A DNA stretch of 64,000 nt from Uranotaenia lowii. Lineage: Eukaryota > Arthropoda > Insecta > Diptera > Culicidae. The position numbers were made by a program, and so were the translations under genes. The DNA is taken from contig NC_073693.1 of the NCBI RefSeq assembly GCF_029784155.1, positions 359,491,825 through 359,555,824 of the forward strand. Reading direction: 5' to 3'. This document shows positions 45,128 through 55,457 of this stretch, piece by piece (the first letter of the stretch is position 1; each line of letters begins with the position of its first letter). The notes under the pieces were generated by a model that was not told where the DNA came from, ran no database searches, and saw only the letters and a program-made list of their open reading frames with translations.

Positions 45128-46032
45128 CTGCCACATTCCATCACTCAAAGAATAGTTATTCGGTACAGTTTTATAAGATTTTCTGGATGCGCTCCCCACC
45201 AAGTGCCAGTGATTGATCGGAGAAAATTGATTCTTTTTGGGCATTTTGCTTTCAGATACTCATTATGGCCTCTCCAGGTACACTTGGAATCAAACCAAAT
45301 CCCAATATAATTGAAACACCTTCTTTGAGTGATCGTTCTGCCTAAGAGCTGAAGCTTAGGTTGAGCAGTTTTATGTTTCTTAGAGAAAACAACCATCTCC
45401 ATTTTCTGAGGGGAAAACTCAATCCCAAGCCCCAAAGCCCAGGAAGACAATCTGACTCAATAGATCCTGTGACAGACACCACGCCATCATCGGCAGATTG
45501 TCTTAGCGTACAGCCTTCATAGAGACAGCTGTCGATATCACTTACGTAAAAGTTGTACAAAAGTGGACTCAAACATGAACCCTGCGGGTGGCCCATGGAA
45601 GAGCTTCTTCTCACCGCAATATCTCCGTGAGCAATGTTCAGATGTTTCTCACAAAGCAGGCTGTATAAGATGTTGTTCAATAGAGGATTCAGACACAAGC
45701 GAAATTTTGCAGCACCCGGAAGGTTTTTCAACAAGTTAAGTTTGATATTATCAATTCCCGGAGCTGAATTGTTGCAAGAGAGAAGGGCAAGTGAGAATTC
45801 GAACATCGATAAGCTGGAATCCAGACCACACCTGTCGGGAGGCACATTCCGGATTATTTTTTGGACAAGTGTAGAATTTGGACAGACTTTCCTTGCAAAG
45901 TTAAAAATCCATCTATGTGAATATTCCTCACATTCTTTCGGAGATGATCGATTACGCATTCTTCGTGCAACTCTTCACAAGCTACTCGAAGATGTTTCCC
46001 GTGATAAACCACCCACAAAATTCCGCCAATAA
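45128..46032 (-). pseudogene. Non-LTR retrotransposon reverse transcriptase (I/Loner-like), interrupted
   Basis: Minus-strand frames read in order: NNSAPGIDNIKLNLLKNLP, SMGHPQGSCLSPLLYNFYV (motif B region), TLRQSADDGVVSV (motif C; ADD in place of YADD), LGIEFSPQKMEMVVFSKK, GIWFDSKCTWRGH and RITGTWWGAHPENLIKLYR-like residues. This order matches insect non-LTR reverse transcriptases of the I/Loner or Jockey type. Frameshifts lie near 45450, with a stop near the foldback junction. The C-terminal end is displaced beyond the foldback insertion at 44312-45127. It shares orientation with the endonuclease and gag remnants to its right. Confidence 0.78.
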
Positions 46033-46148
46033 GCCTTTTCCTTCCTCTTGATCAATTTTTTAAACTGATTTTCAAAGGAAACATATGCGGCAAAAAGTAC
46101 GAGAGATCCGTGTTCTCGAAATCCTTTGAACGCTTTCGATTTTTCCTT

Positions 46149-46367
46149 TTAAAGCTTGGAACACTGCTGATCCCGCCAAGGATTAGGGGGCCTTCTAGGA
46201 ACAGATGAATCTATGATAGGTTTTGGTTGAGCACAAAGTGCGATGACTGTTATTATTTCGTCCGAATACTTTTTCCAGTCGATGTGCCTTGTAAGGTCAT
46301 ATGTCATATTTATTGTGATTGACCCCACTAGTGATAGTAATATCGATAGGCAAGTGATCACCACCAT
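46149..46367 (-). pseudogene. Non-LTR ORF2 region between endonuclease and reverse transcriptase
   Basis: The frame contains TRHIDWKKYSDEI, AQPKPIIDSSVPRRPPNPWRDQQCS. In insect non-LTR ORF2 proteins a PWW(D/N)xEC-like motif follows the endonuclease and precedes the reverse transcriptase, which is its position here. Short and isolated by frameshifts. Confidence 0.6.
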
Positions 46368-46854
46368 TCGTATAATAGACTAACTTCCACTGGCAATCAA
46401 ATGATAGTGAATTTGAGCAAAGTGAGAGGTCAAATGTGTCGTGATTTTACGAATTTCAATTGAGAGATTCACTTAGACACGTCTGTCGCTCTCAAGAATA
46501 GATCAATGACTTACTTTGTTTTGTTTGTTTTGCCTAGTGTTGCCAACAAAATAACACACGTTGCCATAGACATTTATTTTATTCTATTTATCTTCAGTGT
46601 TGCCGAATACAACTATTGCTCCTGTTTACGAGAGCCGGAATTATTCGATAGAGTTCTTAGAAACACATAGAGGTTATAAACAGTAACATAACTTAACGCC
46701 ATATTCAACAGACTATCGTTTTGGAATTCAAGATAAGTGCAATGTTTTTTATGGTTTCAGATATCGTTTTCTAAACGTTTTTTTACGCTGTTTCTAATCA
46801 TTTTACAACTACTACAGGAACTGTTTGTTACAACATTTTCGGATTCGGTAGGCC

Positions 46855-47205
46855 ATTTCTTTCTTTTTCTACCAGAAGGCCAAAACAAAACAAAAAAATC
46901 TGCAACAGCTGCTTTAAAAATCTGTACTTTCTTAGCCAATTCCGTTTTTTTTTACACCGGAACGCCAAATCGAAGCAAACTATCATCAGCAGCAGCTGCC
47001 TTAAAAATCTGCGCTTCCAAAGCCAATTCCGTCTTTTTCTACCGGAAGGCCAAATCAAAGTAAACAATCAGCAGAAGGTGCCTGAAAATCTGCGCTTCCA
47101 AATTAACCGGAAGGTTAAATCAACACAGCAGCAGCAGTTTTAAAAATTTGCGCTTCTAAAGCCAATTCCGTCTTATTCCACCGGAAAGCCAAATCAAAAC
47201 AGTGA
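46855..47205. repeat. Tandem repeat of about 65-87 bp, five units
   Basis: Units begin with ACCGGAAGGCCAAATC-like sequence at about 46868, 46953, 47040, 47106 and 47179, and contain CAGCAGCAGCTG and AAAATCTGCGCTTCCAAAGCC. The fifth unit is partial and runs into the endonuclease remnant, whose reading frame ends inside the repeat. The array sits where the C-terminal half of the endonuclease should be, so it is either an insertion or an expanded segment of the element. Confidence 0.75.
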
Positions 47206-47536
47206 CTTCGATCCACTGCAACTCTCTGAGGCCAGTCGGCCAGTACAAACTGACAACACACAATTCCTTACCTCTTATAGTTGTATGACAAGCAACGGCC
47301 TCAATTCCGCCCGATAATGGATGGTGAATTTTATAGAAAGAGGAGCACTCATTGATCCACAAAAGTACCCCTCCATAAGAATCGTCACGATCCAGACGGA
47401 TGATATTGAAATTGTGCAATGAGATGTTAGATTGAGAAGATAGCCAAGTTTCGGACAATGCGAGAGAGACAATGAAATGCAAAAATATCACAGTTAGTTT
47501 TATGAAGTAAATAATGGACAATACATACAATTCCAC
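47206..47536 (-). pseudogene. Non-LTR endonuclease N-terminal remnant
   Basis: ALSETWLSSQSNISLHNFNI, RDDSYGGVLLWINECSSF and KELCVVSLYWPT match the start of the apurinic-type endonuclease of insect non-LTR elements, where the SETWL Glu is catalytic. The frame then enters the tandem repeat at 46855-47205. It lies between the gag remnant (48100-48520) and the reverse transcriptase (45128-46032) in the order expected for one element of at least 4 kb. Confidence 0.75.
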
Positions 47537-48099
47537 CGTAAAACAGTGATATCTCTGACCTCTCGCACTAAATTAGCTATCGAGAGAGATAAACACTGAA
47601 AGATGGGGGCAGGTTTGCATCAATTGCTGAAAAAGTGTCTTTACAATAGAAAGCATTGAGGTAACTATGCTTTTGATGGAGTCCGATGCATCCAAAAACG
47701 AAAAATTGTTTAAAATATCGGACAGCTTTAAAATCCTGACTCGGCAGCTGCAGTGGAAAAAATCACAATAGGTATTGGGGCTTTTGATGTTCCCGCGACT
47801 GCTGGATCACTGGAGGTTATCATTTCACCGCGGAAACTAGGTGGTATTTCGTTTTGCTTATCCGCTTTTGTCGATTTCTTAGCACTGTTAATTAATGAAC
47901 TGACTAGAGGGACTTTTTAGGGATTTTTAGAGTCACCTTTGAGCGCTCCCGCGAGTTCCCTAACACAAAAAGTGGCTGTTCTTCTCAGTAGTATCCTAAC
48001 AGGGAGCCTTAACACAAATTAGGAAGCTATCGATTAAAACGAAATGAGATAGTTCAATACCCTCAAAAGATACCCAAAATGAGGTTGAGGGAGAGTACT
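47537..48099. other. Linker within decayed non-LTR element, nothing recognised
   Basis: No clear motif. By position it should be the ORF1 C-terminus/ORF2 start of the element but is too decayed to read. Confidence 0.3.
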
Positions 48100-48520
48100 T
48101 TTTAACTCCATTGACGGCGTTGGCAGTGACGAGTCTGCAGCAATCCAAGATTCTGACCGTAGTCGAGTCAAGGCCTCTGAGCTTGTCAACGCCATTGGAT
48201 TTAACTTACTCTGCCGACAGGTTCATTTCGGATATCACTCCCTCGATTTCCACTTCTCAAGAAGGAACAAATACTCAGTATTCCAGCTTAAAATGATTGC
48301 TGGCAACAATTTCGTAGGCTGCTTTAAAGCTAGCCACGACCACCCGCAATTCGTTGAGCCTTACCTTCGTAACGTTGGTCACAGAGGGTCACCTGGCCAG
48401 ATCGTTAATAATCCGAATAACATTCAGAGGCTTTCCATTAGGTTTGGGCCGGAAAAAATCATCCACTTCCCAGCAAAAGTTGGTCGTTTGGCATACAGTC
48501 TGATTCGGGGTTGGACGTAG
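48100..48520 (-). pseudogene. Non-LTR ORF1 (gag-like) remnant
   Basis: The minus strand reads IRIINDLA, SVTNVTKVRLNELRVVVASF, IVASNHFKLEY and EVEIEGVISEMNLSAE across internal stops. The pattern KVRLNELRVVV followed by (E/R)VEIDGV is characteristic of ORF1 RNA-binding proteins in mosquito-type non-LTR elements. It is upstream of the endonuclease remnant and belongs to the same decayed element by position and strand. Confidence 0.6.
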
Positions 48521-48971
48521 ATGCTAAGGATGATTATGAGAGATCATCCTTAGAAGATTAATGAGCATCTGAAGGGCCAGCTCCGTCATCTTAGGTGAGG
48601 TCCTCAGAATTTGGTCCTGGTTCCTTCAGGTATGTACATCTTCATTAGTGATACCTATCGATCATCCATCGGAACTGAGGGGTCAAACTTCCATTGTTTG
48701 ATTATAGAAGTAGAAACCAAACGATGACCTTGAGCTACCACGTGGTTTGGGAGAAACAATGCCTTCCTTTGTCGTCTACTAATACGAATCGTTTCAATGA
48801 TCCTTTGGGAAAGCGGTTACGGCGCAAAAATCCGAATCCAATAGTTTATTGACTGGTTCGTCGAAAATGCCAAAACGGTGCAAAAAAGTCCGGATGTACC
48901 GGCTTGGAAACACGCCATGTGAAAAACTAACCACACTAATTTAACTTTAAATTTGAAGAGCGGGTAGTAAA

Positions 48972-49471
48972 NNNNNNNNNNNNNNNNNNNNNNNNNNNNN
49001 NNNNNNNNNNNNNNNNNNNNNNNNNNNNNNNNNNNNNNNNNNNNNNNNNNNNNNNNNNNNNNNNNNNNNNNNNNNNNNNNNNNNNNNNNNNNNNNNNNNN
49101 NNNNNNNNNNNNNNNNNNNNNNNNNNNNNNNNNNNNNNNNNNNNNNNNNNNNNNNNNNNNNNNNNNNNNNNNNNNNNNNNNNNNNNNNNNNNNNNNNNNN
49201 NNNNNNNNNNNNNNNNNNNNNNNNNNNNNNNNNNNNNNNNNNNNNNNNNNNNNNNNNNNNNNNNNNNNNNNNNNNNNNNNNNNNNNNNNNNNNNNNNNNN
49301 NNNNNNNNNNNNNNNNNNNNNNNNNNNNNNNNNNNNNNNNNNNNNNNNNNNNNNNNNNNNNNNNNNNNNNNNNNNNNNNNNNNNNNNNNNNNNNNNNNNN
49401 NNNNNNNNNNNNNNNNNNNNNNNNNNNNNNNNNNNNNNNNNNNNNNNNNNNNNNNNNNNNNNNNNNNNNNN
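48972..49471. other. Assembly gap of exactly 500 N
   Basis: The flanks are ordinary AT-rich sequence, not satellite. What is missing cannot be inferred. Confidence 0.98.
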
Positions 49472-50851
49472 GTTGATCATATGTTTGTTTTGGCTTACAG
49501 TTCTAACTATTTAGGCGGATTTGCGCGCGCTTCCCTCGTTTAAACGTGTGCTGGCTGAGTCTAATTTATTCTTTCTTACATAACTAGAGAATAGAGATAC
49601 CAATGATGAATGTGCGTTCATGATGATTATAAATACATAATGGGAGAAAAGGAAGAACGGCTGTGGTTGTGCTTCGGATAATGACAATTGAATGACTCGA
49701 ATGGTTTTCTGTCGATTTATGCCGATGGACTTTTCCTTCAAAAGTTTCATTTAATATGCCAGGAAGGAATTCGACTTGAATTTTTAAGAATTTTAGTAGA
49801 GATTGAAAATCAATTCACAAAATACCTAGTTTAACTCGAAATAGCCATAGATAGGATAGCTTCACTGGACCAAAAGTTAGGGCAATCGTCACAGTCGATG
49901 ACCGTTTTGTGCGAGCATCCATCGATTGCGTTGTCTAAAAGGTGTCCCATTGGGTATTCTCCTATGTGAAAACATTTAGAAACAAAGTTCAGTAAAAACC
50001 AGGGGGATCCCCTATCCGTTGTCATTGAATTTGACAACCATCAATGTTTGGGTCCCGACCTTTTTTTTGGGCCCCAAACAATCCAGACATTTGACTGTCA
50101 AGGACCCGAATTAAATGTCAAATGCTAGAAAAATATGGTTGATTGCACACTAACACAACAATCAATTTGGTACTTCATTGGTTGAAATTTTGACTTTTTT
50201 TTAACTATGAAATTACCATAAACGTCTGTAGCGTTTTAATTAGATATGTGTAGCTGTTTCGTCTTGAGTGTGTAGTCAATCCTACCAATAGAGTGAAATA
50301 GAATCCAAATATGCGTATATAATTTTAAGAGTGTAAGCTGTCAAATAAAAACACATGGAAAAACATAAACAAGGATCAAAACAAAAGCGTACAGCGATTC
50401 AATTTAAAATAGCCGTAAGTTTCGTGCCATCCGTTGCATACAGGAGCTGTAGCCCGCAAAGGACCGGACCATTCCGCATCAGCTGATAAAGGTAAGCGAA
50501 TACGAATTGGTTAGCATGGATAGGATAAACATCCATTCTTCCTCAGCTCCCCAACAGTGGCAATAACATTCATCCCCGAAGGCCAAACCGAGCAAAACTG
50601 AAGGTAGAACCAGCTTATTAATACCAACGGCTCCAACTGGGTGAGTGAAGAAATAGTGCTGTAGAAATTTTTGAGAAACAATGTTTGTTTTTTGGGCCGC
50701 TGTTGAGGAGCTAAATTCCCATTTTAATCTGCTAGTATGTGGCCAACAGACCCAGCTGCAGGCAGTCGGAGGTGCTCCGGGCAGTTAGTGTGCGCCCGTG
50801 GAGCAGTGTTGCCAGTTCCTGTGATAACCGTTCCGACGCAAAAGCTGTGAT
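49472..50851. other. No convincing gene; one Cys/His-rich minus-strand frame
   Basis: 49831-50037 on the minus strand reads KCFHIGEYPMGHLLDNAIDG, then CSHKTVIDCDDCPNFW. The Cys/His spacing faintly resembles a gag zinc knuckle but lacks a proper C-x2-C. 50050-50130 has GTTTGGGTCC-type repeats. 50700-50850 is GC-richer and is the target of the Tc1/mariner insertion. Confidence 0.3.
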
Positions 50852-51655
50852 AAGGAGTGTATCAAAAATTAACTATAAACCTATTAGGGCCTTCTACTTA
50901 CTAACGCGTGAACGCAAACAACTGTGCTCACCTGTATGTAGCATTTTGATCTGTCAAGAGTGAACCAGCGCTTTGTTTACGTTTGAAACATTCCTTTCTC
51001 CCAAAATGTCGCGAATTTAAGAAGAAGTCAAAATTCGTGTGTTGGAAACTTGGATGCAAGAGAAGGGCATCTCGATGAATGAAGTGACTAAACGTTTCGG
51101 CATTCATCCGGCGAGCGTAAAATCCATCATCCACAAGTTCAAGGAACACTATACGTTCGATGATTTGCCAGGAAGAGGCAGAAAACCAGGACCATCTGAC
51201 CCAAATCTGAACCGTAAGGTAATCAACCGAAATTGATCGATGTCCATACGGGATTTGGCGAAAAAAGCTGGGACATCGATCGGAATGGTACAGCGGATCA
51301 AAAAGCGGAACAACCTGAAGACATACAAGAAGCAGAAAGTGTCCAAATAAACGGCTGAACAAAAACGAGAACGAGAAGTCGATTGAGGTGGAAAAATTTG
51401 GCCAGAAAGTGCTTGTGTGATAGGCAATCTGCTCCTGCGGATTAGAGTCGGCGAGTTTCTTTACAGGCCACCAGGACCATGGCGGTTATCAAGAAAAATT
51501 GGAATGCTGCGGCCAAGAAGTGTGATCAATCAGCTGTTCAAATCCTGATGAAGAAGCTTCTTAAAACACTTCCGAACTGTTTCTTTGTTTGAATCATAAA
51601 TAAAATCAATACAATGAAAAAAATTGTGTTTATAACTTATTTTCGATACACTCCT
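50852..51655 (+). mobile_element. Internally deleted Tc1/mariner element (804 bp)
   Basis: Terminal inverted repeats AGGAGTGTATCAAAAAT (left) and AGGAGTGTATCGAAAAT (right, inverted) are flanked by TA on both sides (50850-50851 and 51656-51657), the Tc1/mariner target duplication. The plus strand carries the transposase N-terminus from 51006: LETWMQEKGISMNEVTKRFG, IHPASVKSIIHKFKEHY and DLPGRGRKPGPSDP, then SMSIRDLAKKAGTSIGMVQR, a pair of helix-turn-helix units with GRPR-like linker. Codon 5 is a stop, further stops follow, and the catalytic DDE/D domain is deleted. The C-terminal tail resumes near 51480 (AVIKKNWNAAAKKCDQ) and stops at a TGA near 51592. It is a different lineage from the DD37E remnant at 22675-23666. 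Confidence 0.88.
51006..51592 (+). pseudogene. Tc1/mariner transposase remnant, catalytic domain deleted
   Basis: The reading frame begins ATG-TCG-CGA-ATT-TAA, so a nonsense change at codon 5 already blocks translation. The DNA-binding half is well preserved up to about 51380. A deletion removes the catalytic core, and the last 40 codons or so are recognisable near the 3' end. Only the termini could still be mobilised in trans. Confidence 0.8.
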
Positions 51656-51657
51656 TA

Positions 51658-53484
51658 TTCCTGTGCCGAATCAACTGTGATATGGATGTTGTTCGTCTTG
51701 TTTGTCAGTTTGTCCACTAATGTAGGAAATAATGACCCGTAAGTAGGATAAAATAATATCAGCTGGCCTAGGTTTTGAACATGTCCTATAAGTAGATAGT
51801 AAATTTGTTTCAGAGTTTTGTTTTTTGCGTGTTCGTGTTTTGGGTAAAAGTTAGCCATGTAGCACACGCTGAAAATCAGTGGTGCTTAAAATGTTTTACG
51901 TCTTTCCCGATGGTTGTCCTCCTGGTTAAAATATTCAATCCAGATCCAATCACTAGAACCACTGTTCCACGCTCCTTATGCCAAACTCAAAATTAAGTTG
52001 TTTTGGTTCAAAACAGCACTTAGTGGCAGACAGCCCTCAACTTTAAGTTTGCAGTTCGAACTTTGTTGTGAATTTCGGTCAAAGCTTTATAAAATGGAGA
52101 AAAGAATTGTTAAGCTCTAGACACGTCAAAAATTTAGGTCTTGGACGGCTTCAACAGGACTCAGTCAATTCGCACAATAAAGTTGTCTACCAAGATGAGC
52201 TAATAAAATGATACCGATACCAGAGTGCGACCCCAGGGGTGATCCAGTTGAAAAAATAATTTGATAAAAAATTGTCAGTTGAAATTACTCGAAAGGACCA
52301 AACAGATGAGACAAGCTGTTGTTTTTTTCCGACAAACTATTTTATATCACATGTTCATGGAAAACTGTTGTTTAGCAATATGACAGTAAATGTGTTGATC
52401 ATAGCAGTCGGAAGAGCAGTTTCATGAAGTAACAAATTTGCAACAATTATTGTATGAAAAAAGTGAAAAATTGTATTTTATTTTAATTTTTTTCTTACTG
52501 TACTCATCATTTGAAACTGTTTAAAATTATTTTTAAGGAAAAATAAAAAAATCATGAAATGAAGGGTTAGGGAAGAAAATTTGTTCATGAGAGTAATAAA
52601 CCAAATTCGATAACCTTCAACACTTCACTAAAGTTTTTGTTTACGCGGTATAAAATCCGTCGTTAACGCGTAGGACTTGGAATGTTTTCGCTCCTAAAAC
52701 GTATTGATTGGCGAGAGCCGTGTAGAAAAACCGTGAAGCCGTGTTAGAAAAACTAAGCAAAATCAAACCGTGTAAAAAATACCATAGTCTAGTTTTCTTC
52801 TTTAGGTTATGAGTCGCGTCAGCCTAGAAGGGTCTGGAGGAAATTTTCGAAAATATTCAATTCGCTAAGAAGTTAAGATGGCAAACACGAAAGCAGGAAT
52901 CACCCATATTTGCTGGTACCGGATACGATACCTGGAAGCTATTGGTGTGAAAATGGACATCAAGAACGCCCGGTCGATGCAGCAGCAAGATTGATAATGT
53001 TCAACGAGAGATATAAGAAGGCTAAGGCGTTCATCGTCTTCACACAGCTGAACCCATCAAAAGGGAAAGGCTTTAATGGCATCAAAAACAGGCACTGAAA
53101 TCCGAGCAGTCAAAATTCGAAAAAGTTCTGTAAATTTGCCTTTCGGAAAAGTCTACAGACAGTCTCGCTCGGTACTGAAGCATCTTTGTTGAGATTCGTC
53201 TCATCGAAGTAATCGATGAGATGAATAACAACACACGCATGTTGGTGTTATCATTAACAACCACATTATTGTAACTATGGTTCCCTATGAATCTCTAGGG
53301 AACAGACTAGTATAAATAGAACGCAAAGTTAAAAATGAAGTCATTCCAGTTTTAACCTTCAAACAGTTAGTTTGTTCTCTCCTTTCCACTCCGAAAGTGC
53401 TTCCTGCTGATGGCTCTCAACAATCTTGAACCTTCAGGATCCAAATTTCATTTGCTGGCGTCTCCAGCTTTTTTGCAAGGCAAT
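51658..53484. other. Mostly featureless; possible copia gag trace at 52900-53070
   Basis: On the plus strand GTGYDTWK (one frame, about 52915) and FNERYKKAKAFIVFTQLNPS (another, about 53000) loosely resemble the W-x-(M/K) entry and AW..KD.KA...I.L motif of copia gag. The match is weak and frameshifted. No other gene or element was recognised in 51658-52880. Confidence 0.25.
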
Positions 53485-53746
53485 CATAATCCGTGTGAAT
53501 CAAAGCAATCGAAAGATTCCTTTTAATTCAACCACGGTAAATGAAAAGTTCATAACCAGTATTTCGATAGCAACTTACTACCTTCTTCAGTGAACGTTTT
53601 CGATTCGAAGTTGCTATCGAAATACTGGTTATGAACTTTTCATTTACCGTGGTTGAATTAAAAGGAATCTTTCGATTGCTTTGATTCAGTTAAATCATTC
53701 AACAAAGTAGGCTCACAACACAACAGAGTGCATAATCCGTGCGAAC
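53485..53746. mobile_element. Miniature palindromic element, probable Penelope-type relic
   Basis: Two perfect 80-bp inverted arms (53497-53576 and 53608-53687) surround a 31-bp loop. A near-perfect direct repeat CATAATCCGTG(T/C)GAA lies outside, at 53485-53499 and 53732-53746, compatible with a 15-bp target duplication. The loop plus left arm on the minus strand forms a hammerhead-like fold (53543-53601). The architecture (inverted arms, short spacer, long direct flanks, hammerhead-like sequence) parallels the large Penelope dimer at 38087-42999, but there is no coding sequence and the arm sequences differ. Assignment to Penelope is inference. Confidence 0.6.
53543..53601 (-). ncRNA. Hammerhead-ribozyme-like structure
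   Basis: On the minus strand, stem I pairs GTTCA (before the core) with TGAAC (after the cleavage site), and extends with GAAAA/TTTTC past one bulged C. The core CTGAAGA fits the conserved CUGANGA. Stem II pairs GGTAGT with GCTATC around AAGTT, with one extra A between core and stem. GAAA follows, then TACTGGTTA ending in UUA, an allowed NUH cleavage triplet. Stem III is minimal (essentially one A-U pair) unless two molecules pair through ACTGGT, as in known minimal dimeric hammerheads. The plus strand lacks the core, so only this orientation folds. Confidence 0.5.
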
Positions 53747-55457
53747 CCACAGTTGGTTACCTCCAATAATTATAATCCAATTTATGACTTCTTAACGATT
53801 GACTTTTGTTCTATCAACTTAAGTTTCGTCGGATGCCAACCGAGAGTCAATTATTCTGGACTCGTGTTTGTTACAGCACACGTCCCGTCCGGAACTGCCA
53901 TGGCATGGCAACATTCTATGTTTCCACATTATATGTTTACTGGGTCTCAGCAACAGTTTTATCCAACTTGAAAATATAAATCAAGACTTGAAAAACTTTT
54001 AATTCTCCCCTATTTGTTTTTTAACCATAAGTTTTGTTTTTATTTGTCTTGATGTGAAATAAGTAAGGGTCTCGAAAGTGTTGATACATTTAGGTAAACA
54101 TATTCTCATCATTGGATTTGTCCGTCTTGCCCGACTTTCCCCTATTAGTTTTGTGTTTATTTGTCGAAAATTTCCAATTCTCCAAAAGGTATAATCTATT
54201 CCTGACTAGTTTTGAACGTAAGTCAAAAAGAACGAAAAGTCCATCAGCAATCGAGCAAGGCACCAAATATCACAATACGCTAAGAAGTAAGAATAATTTA
54301 AATGATTTTTTTTCGTCGTCAAACATTCTCCGTTCTGTTGCAAGGCGATGGGAAAGAGAAAAATTTGCGGAAACCGAACTGCGAAACCCGCGTCAAAATA
54401 TGAATCCTGCGTAGGAGAGGCGTATCCAAAAAAAAAAATAGCGCGCGTTTGGACTGTGCTGAACAACTTACGAACGAATAAGGAATGCATTTCCGTTTAT
54501 TGTTTAAAATATAGCTTTTTGCCGTTGGTCGTTTTTTACGTTTGCTTCAGGCTAAAACGATGTTAAAATATAAAATAAAAATCGAAAGAAATATATACTG
54601 TTGAATATGAAGGAAGGAAAAAAGAGAGTTTAAAACTTATCAAATTTCTTTCCCTTTCGTTCTGTTTCCTGCATCCATTCGTTTCGCCGAATACGGGTAG
54701 GTGACCAACTTCTTTACACCTGCGACGTTTTTCCGCGGGGTCACGAGTGACAAAAGAGGAAGTGTCTTTAGCGAAACACCGAGAGAGAGAGACACACATA
54801 CGGATGGCTTTCGAGAGTCAACGATTATGAATTTAAAAAAAAAAGTTGTATAAAAAAGCACAACCAAAAGCTTTAACGTTTGCCTGGCTGCCATAAAAGA
54901 GAATTAAAGAAAAAAGACACGACCAGCTAGAGGACGAATCATCATCAATCATTTCGCGCTGGCAGGTTGGCTGAATTGTTGTGCGAAACTAACCTGACTT
55001 CTTTTGACACACACGCGCGCGTAGGTACATAACCTAACAACACACTTTGTTATCACTCACCGGGACAAAAGCTAACCGGAACATAAAACATCTTTGACCT
55101 TAAACAGCTAGATATGGGCACGATCGATGACGGTAAAGAGGTTTAAGGGTTAGGTAGAGGCAAAAGTTAAGCTTTTGAAAATGACTAACGAAAAATGCGA
55201 TAAACACACACTGGGTAACTTCTCTGTGATCGACGAGCCTACTACTCCGTTTAACGGATATTTGAGATTGGGAACTCCCTTAACAACGGCAACAACAACG
55301 ATAACATCATAACAGTCCACTTGTTGACACAAAAAACATTCCTAAAAGGTAAACACAGACTCGTCGTCGTCGTCTTCGTTCAAACGAACCTAACTAGATA
55401 CCTACTAGTTAAAGGAGAAGACTACAGCATCAACAGCGGCAGCAGCGGGGACACGGG
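53747..55457. other. Downstream flank and probable 3' UTR of Atf3
   Basis: No coding region or transposon was recognised. The part adjacent to the Atf3 stop codon (55458) should be 3' UTR on the minus strand, but I cannot place the poly(A) site with confidence; AATAAA on the minus strand occurs only far downstream (near 54497 and 54037). Confidence 0.4.

Noticed and set aside
49831..50037. Zinc-knuckle protein
   Set aside because: Cys/His spacing does not fit CCHC and the frame is short. Kept only as a remark on the region.
54563..54894. Minus-strand ORFs with a hydrophobic N-terminus
   Set aside because: They overlap in two frames, lie in the probable 3' flank of Atf3 and show no domain.
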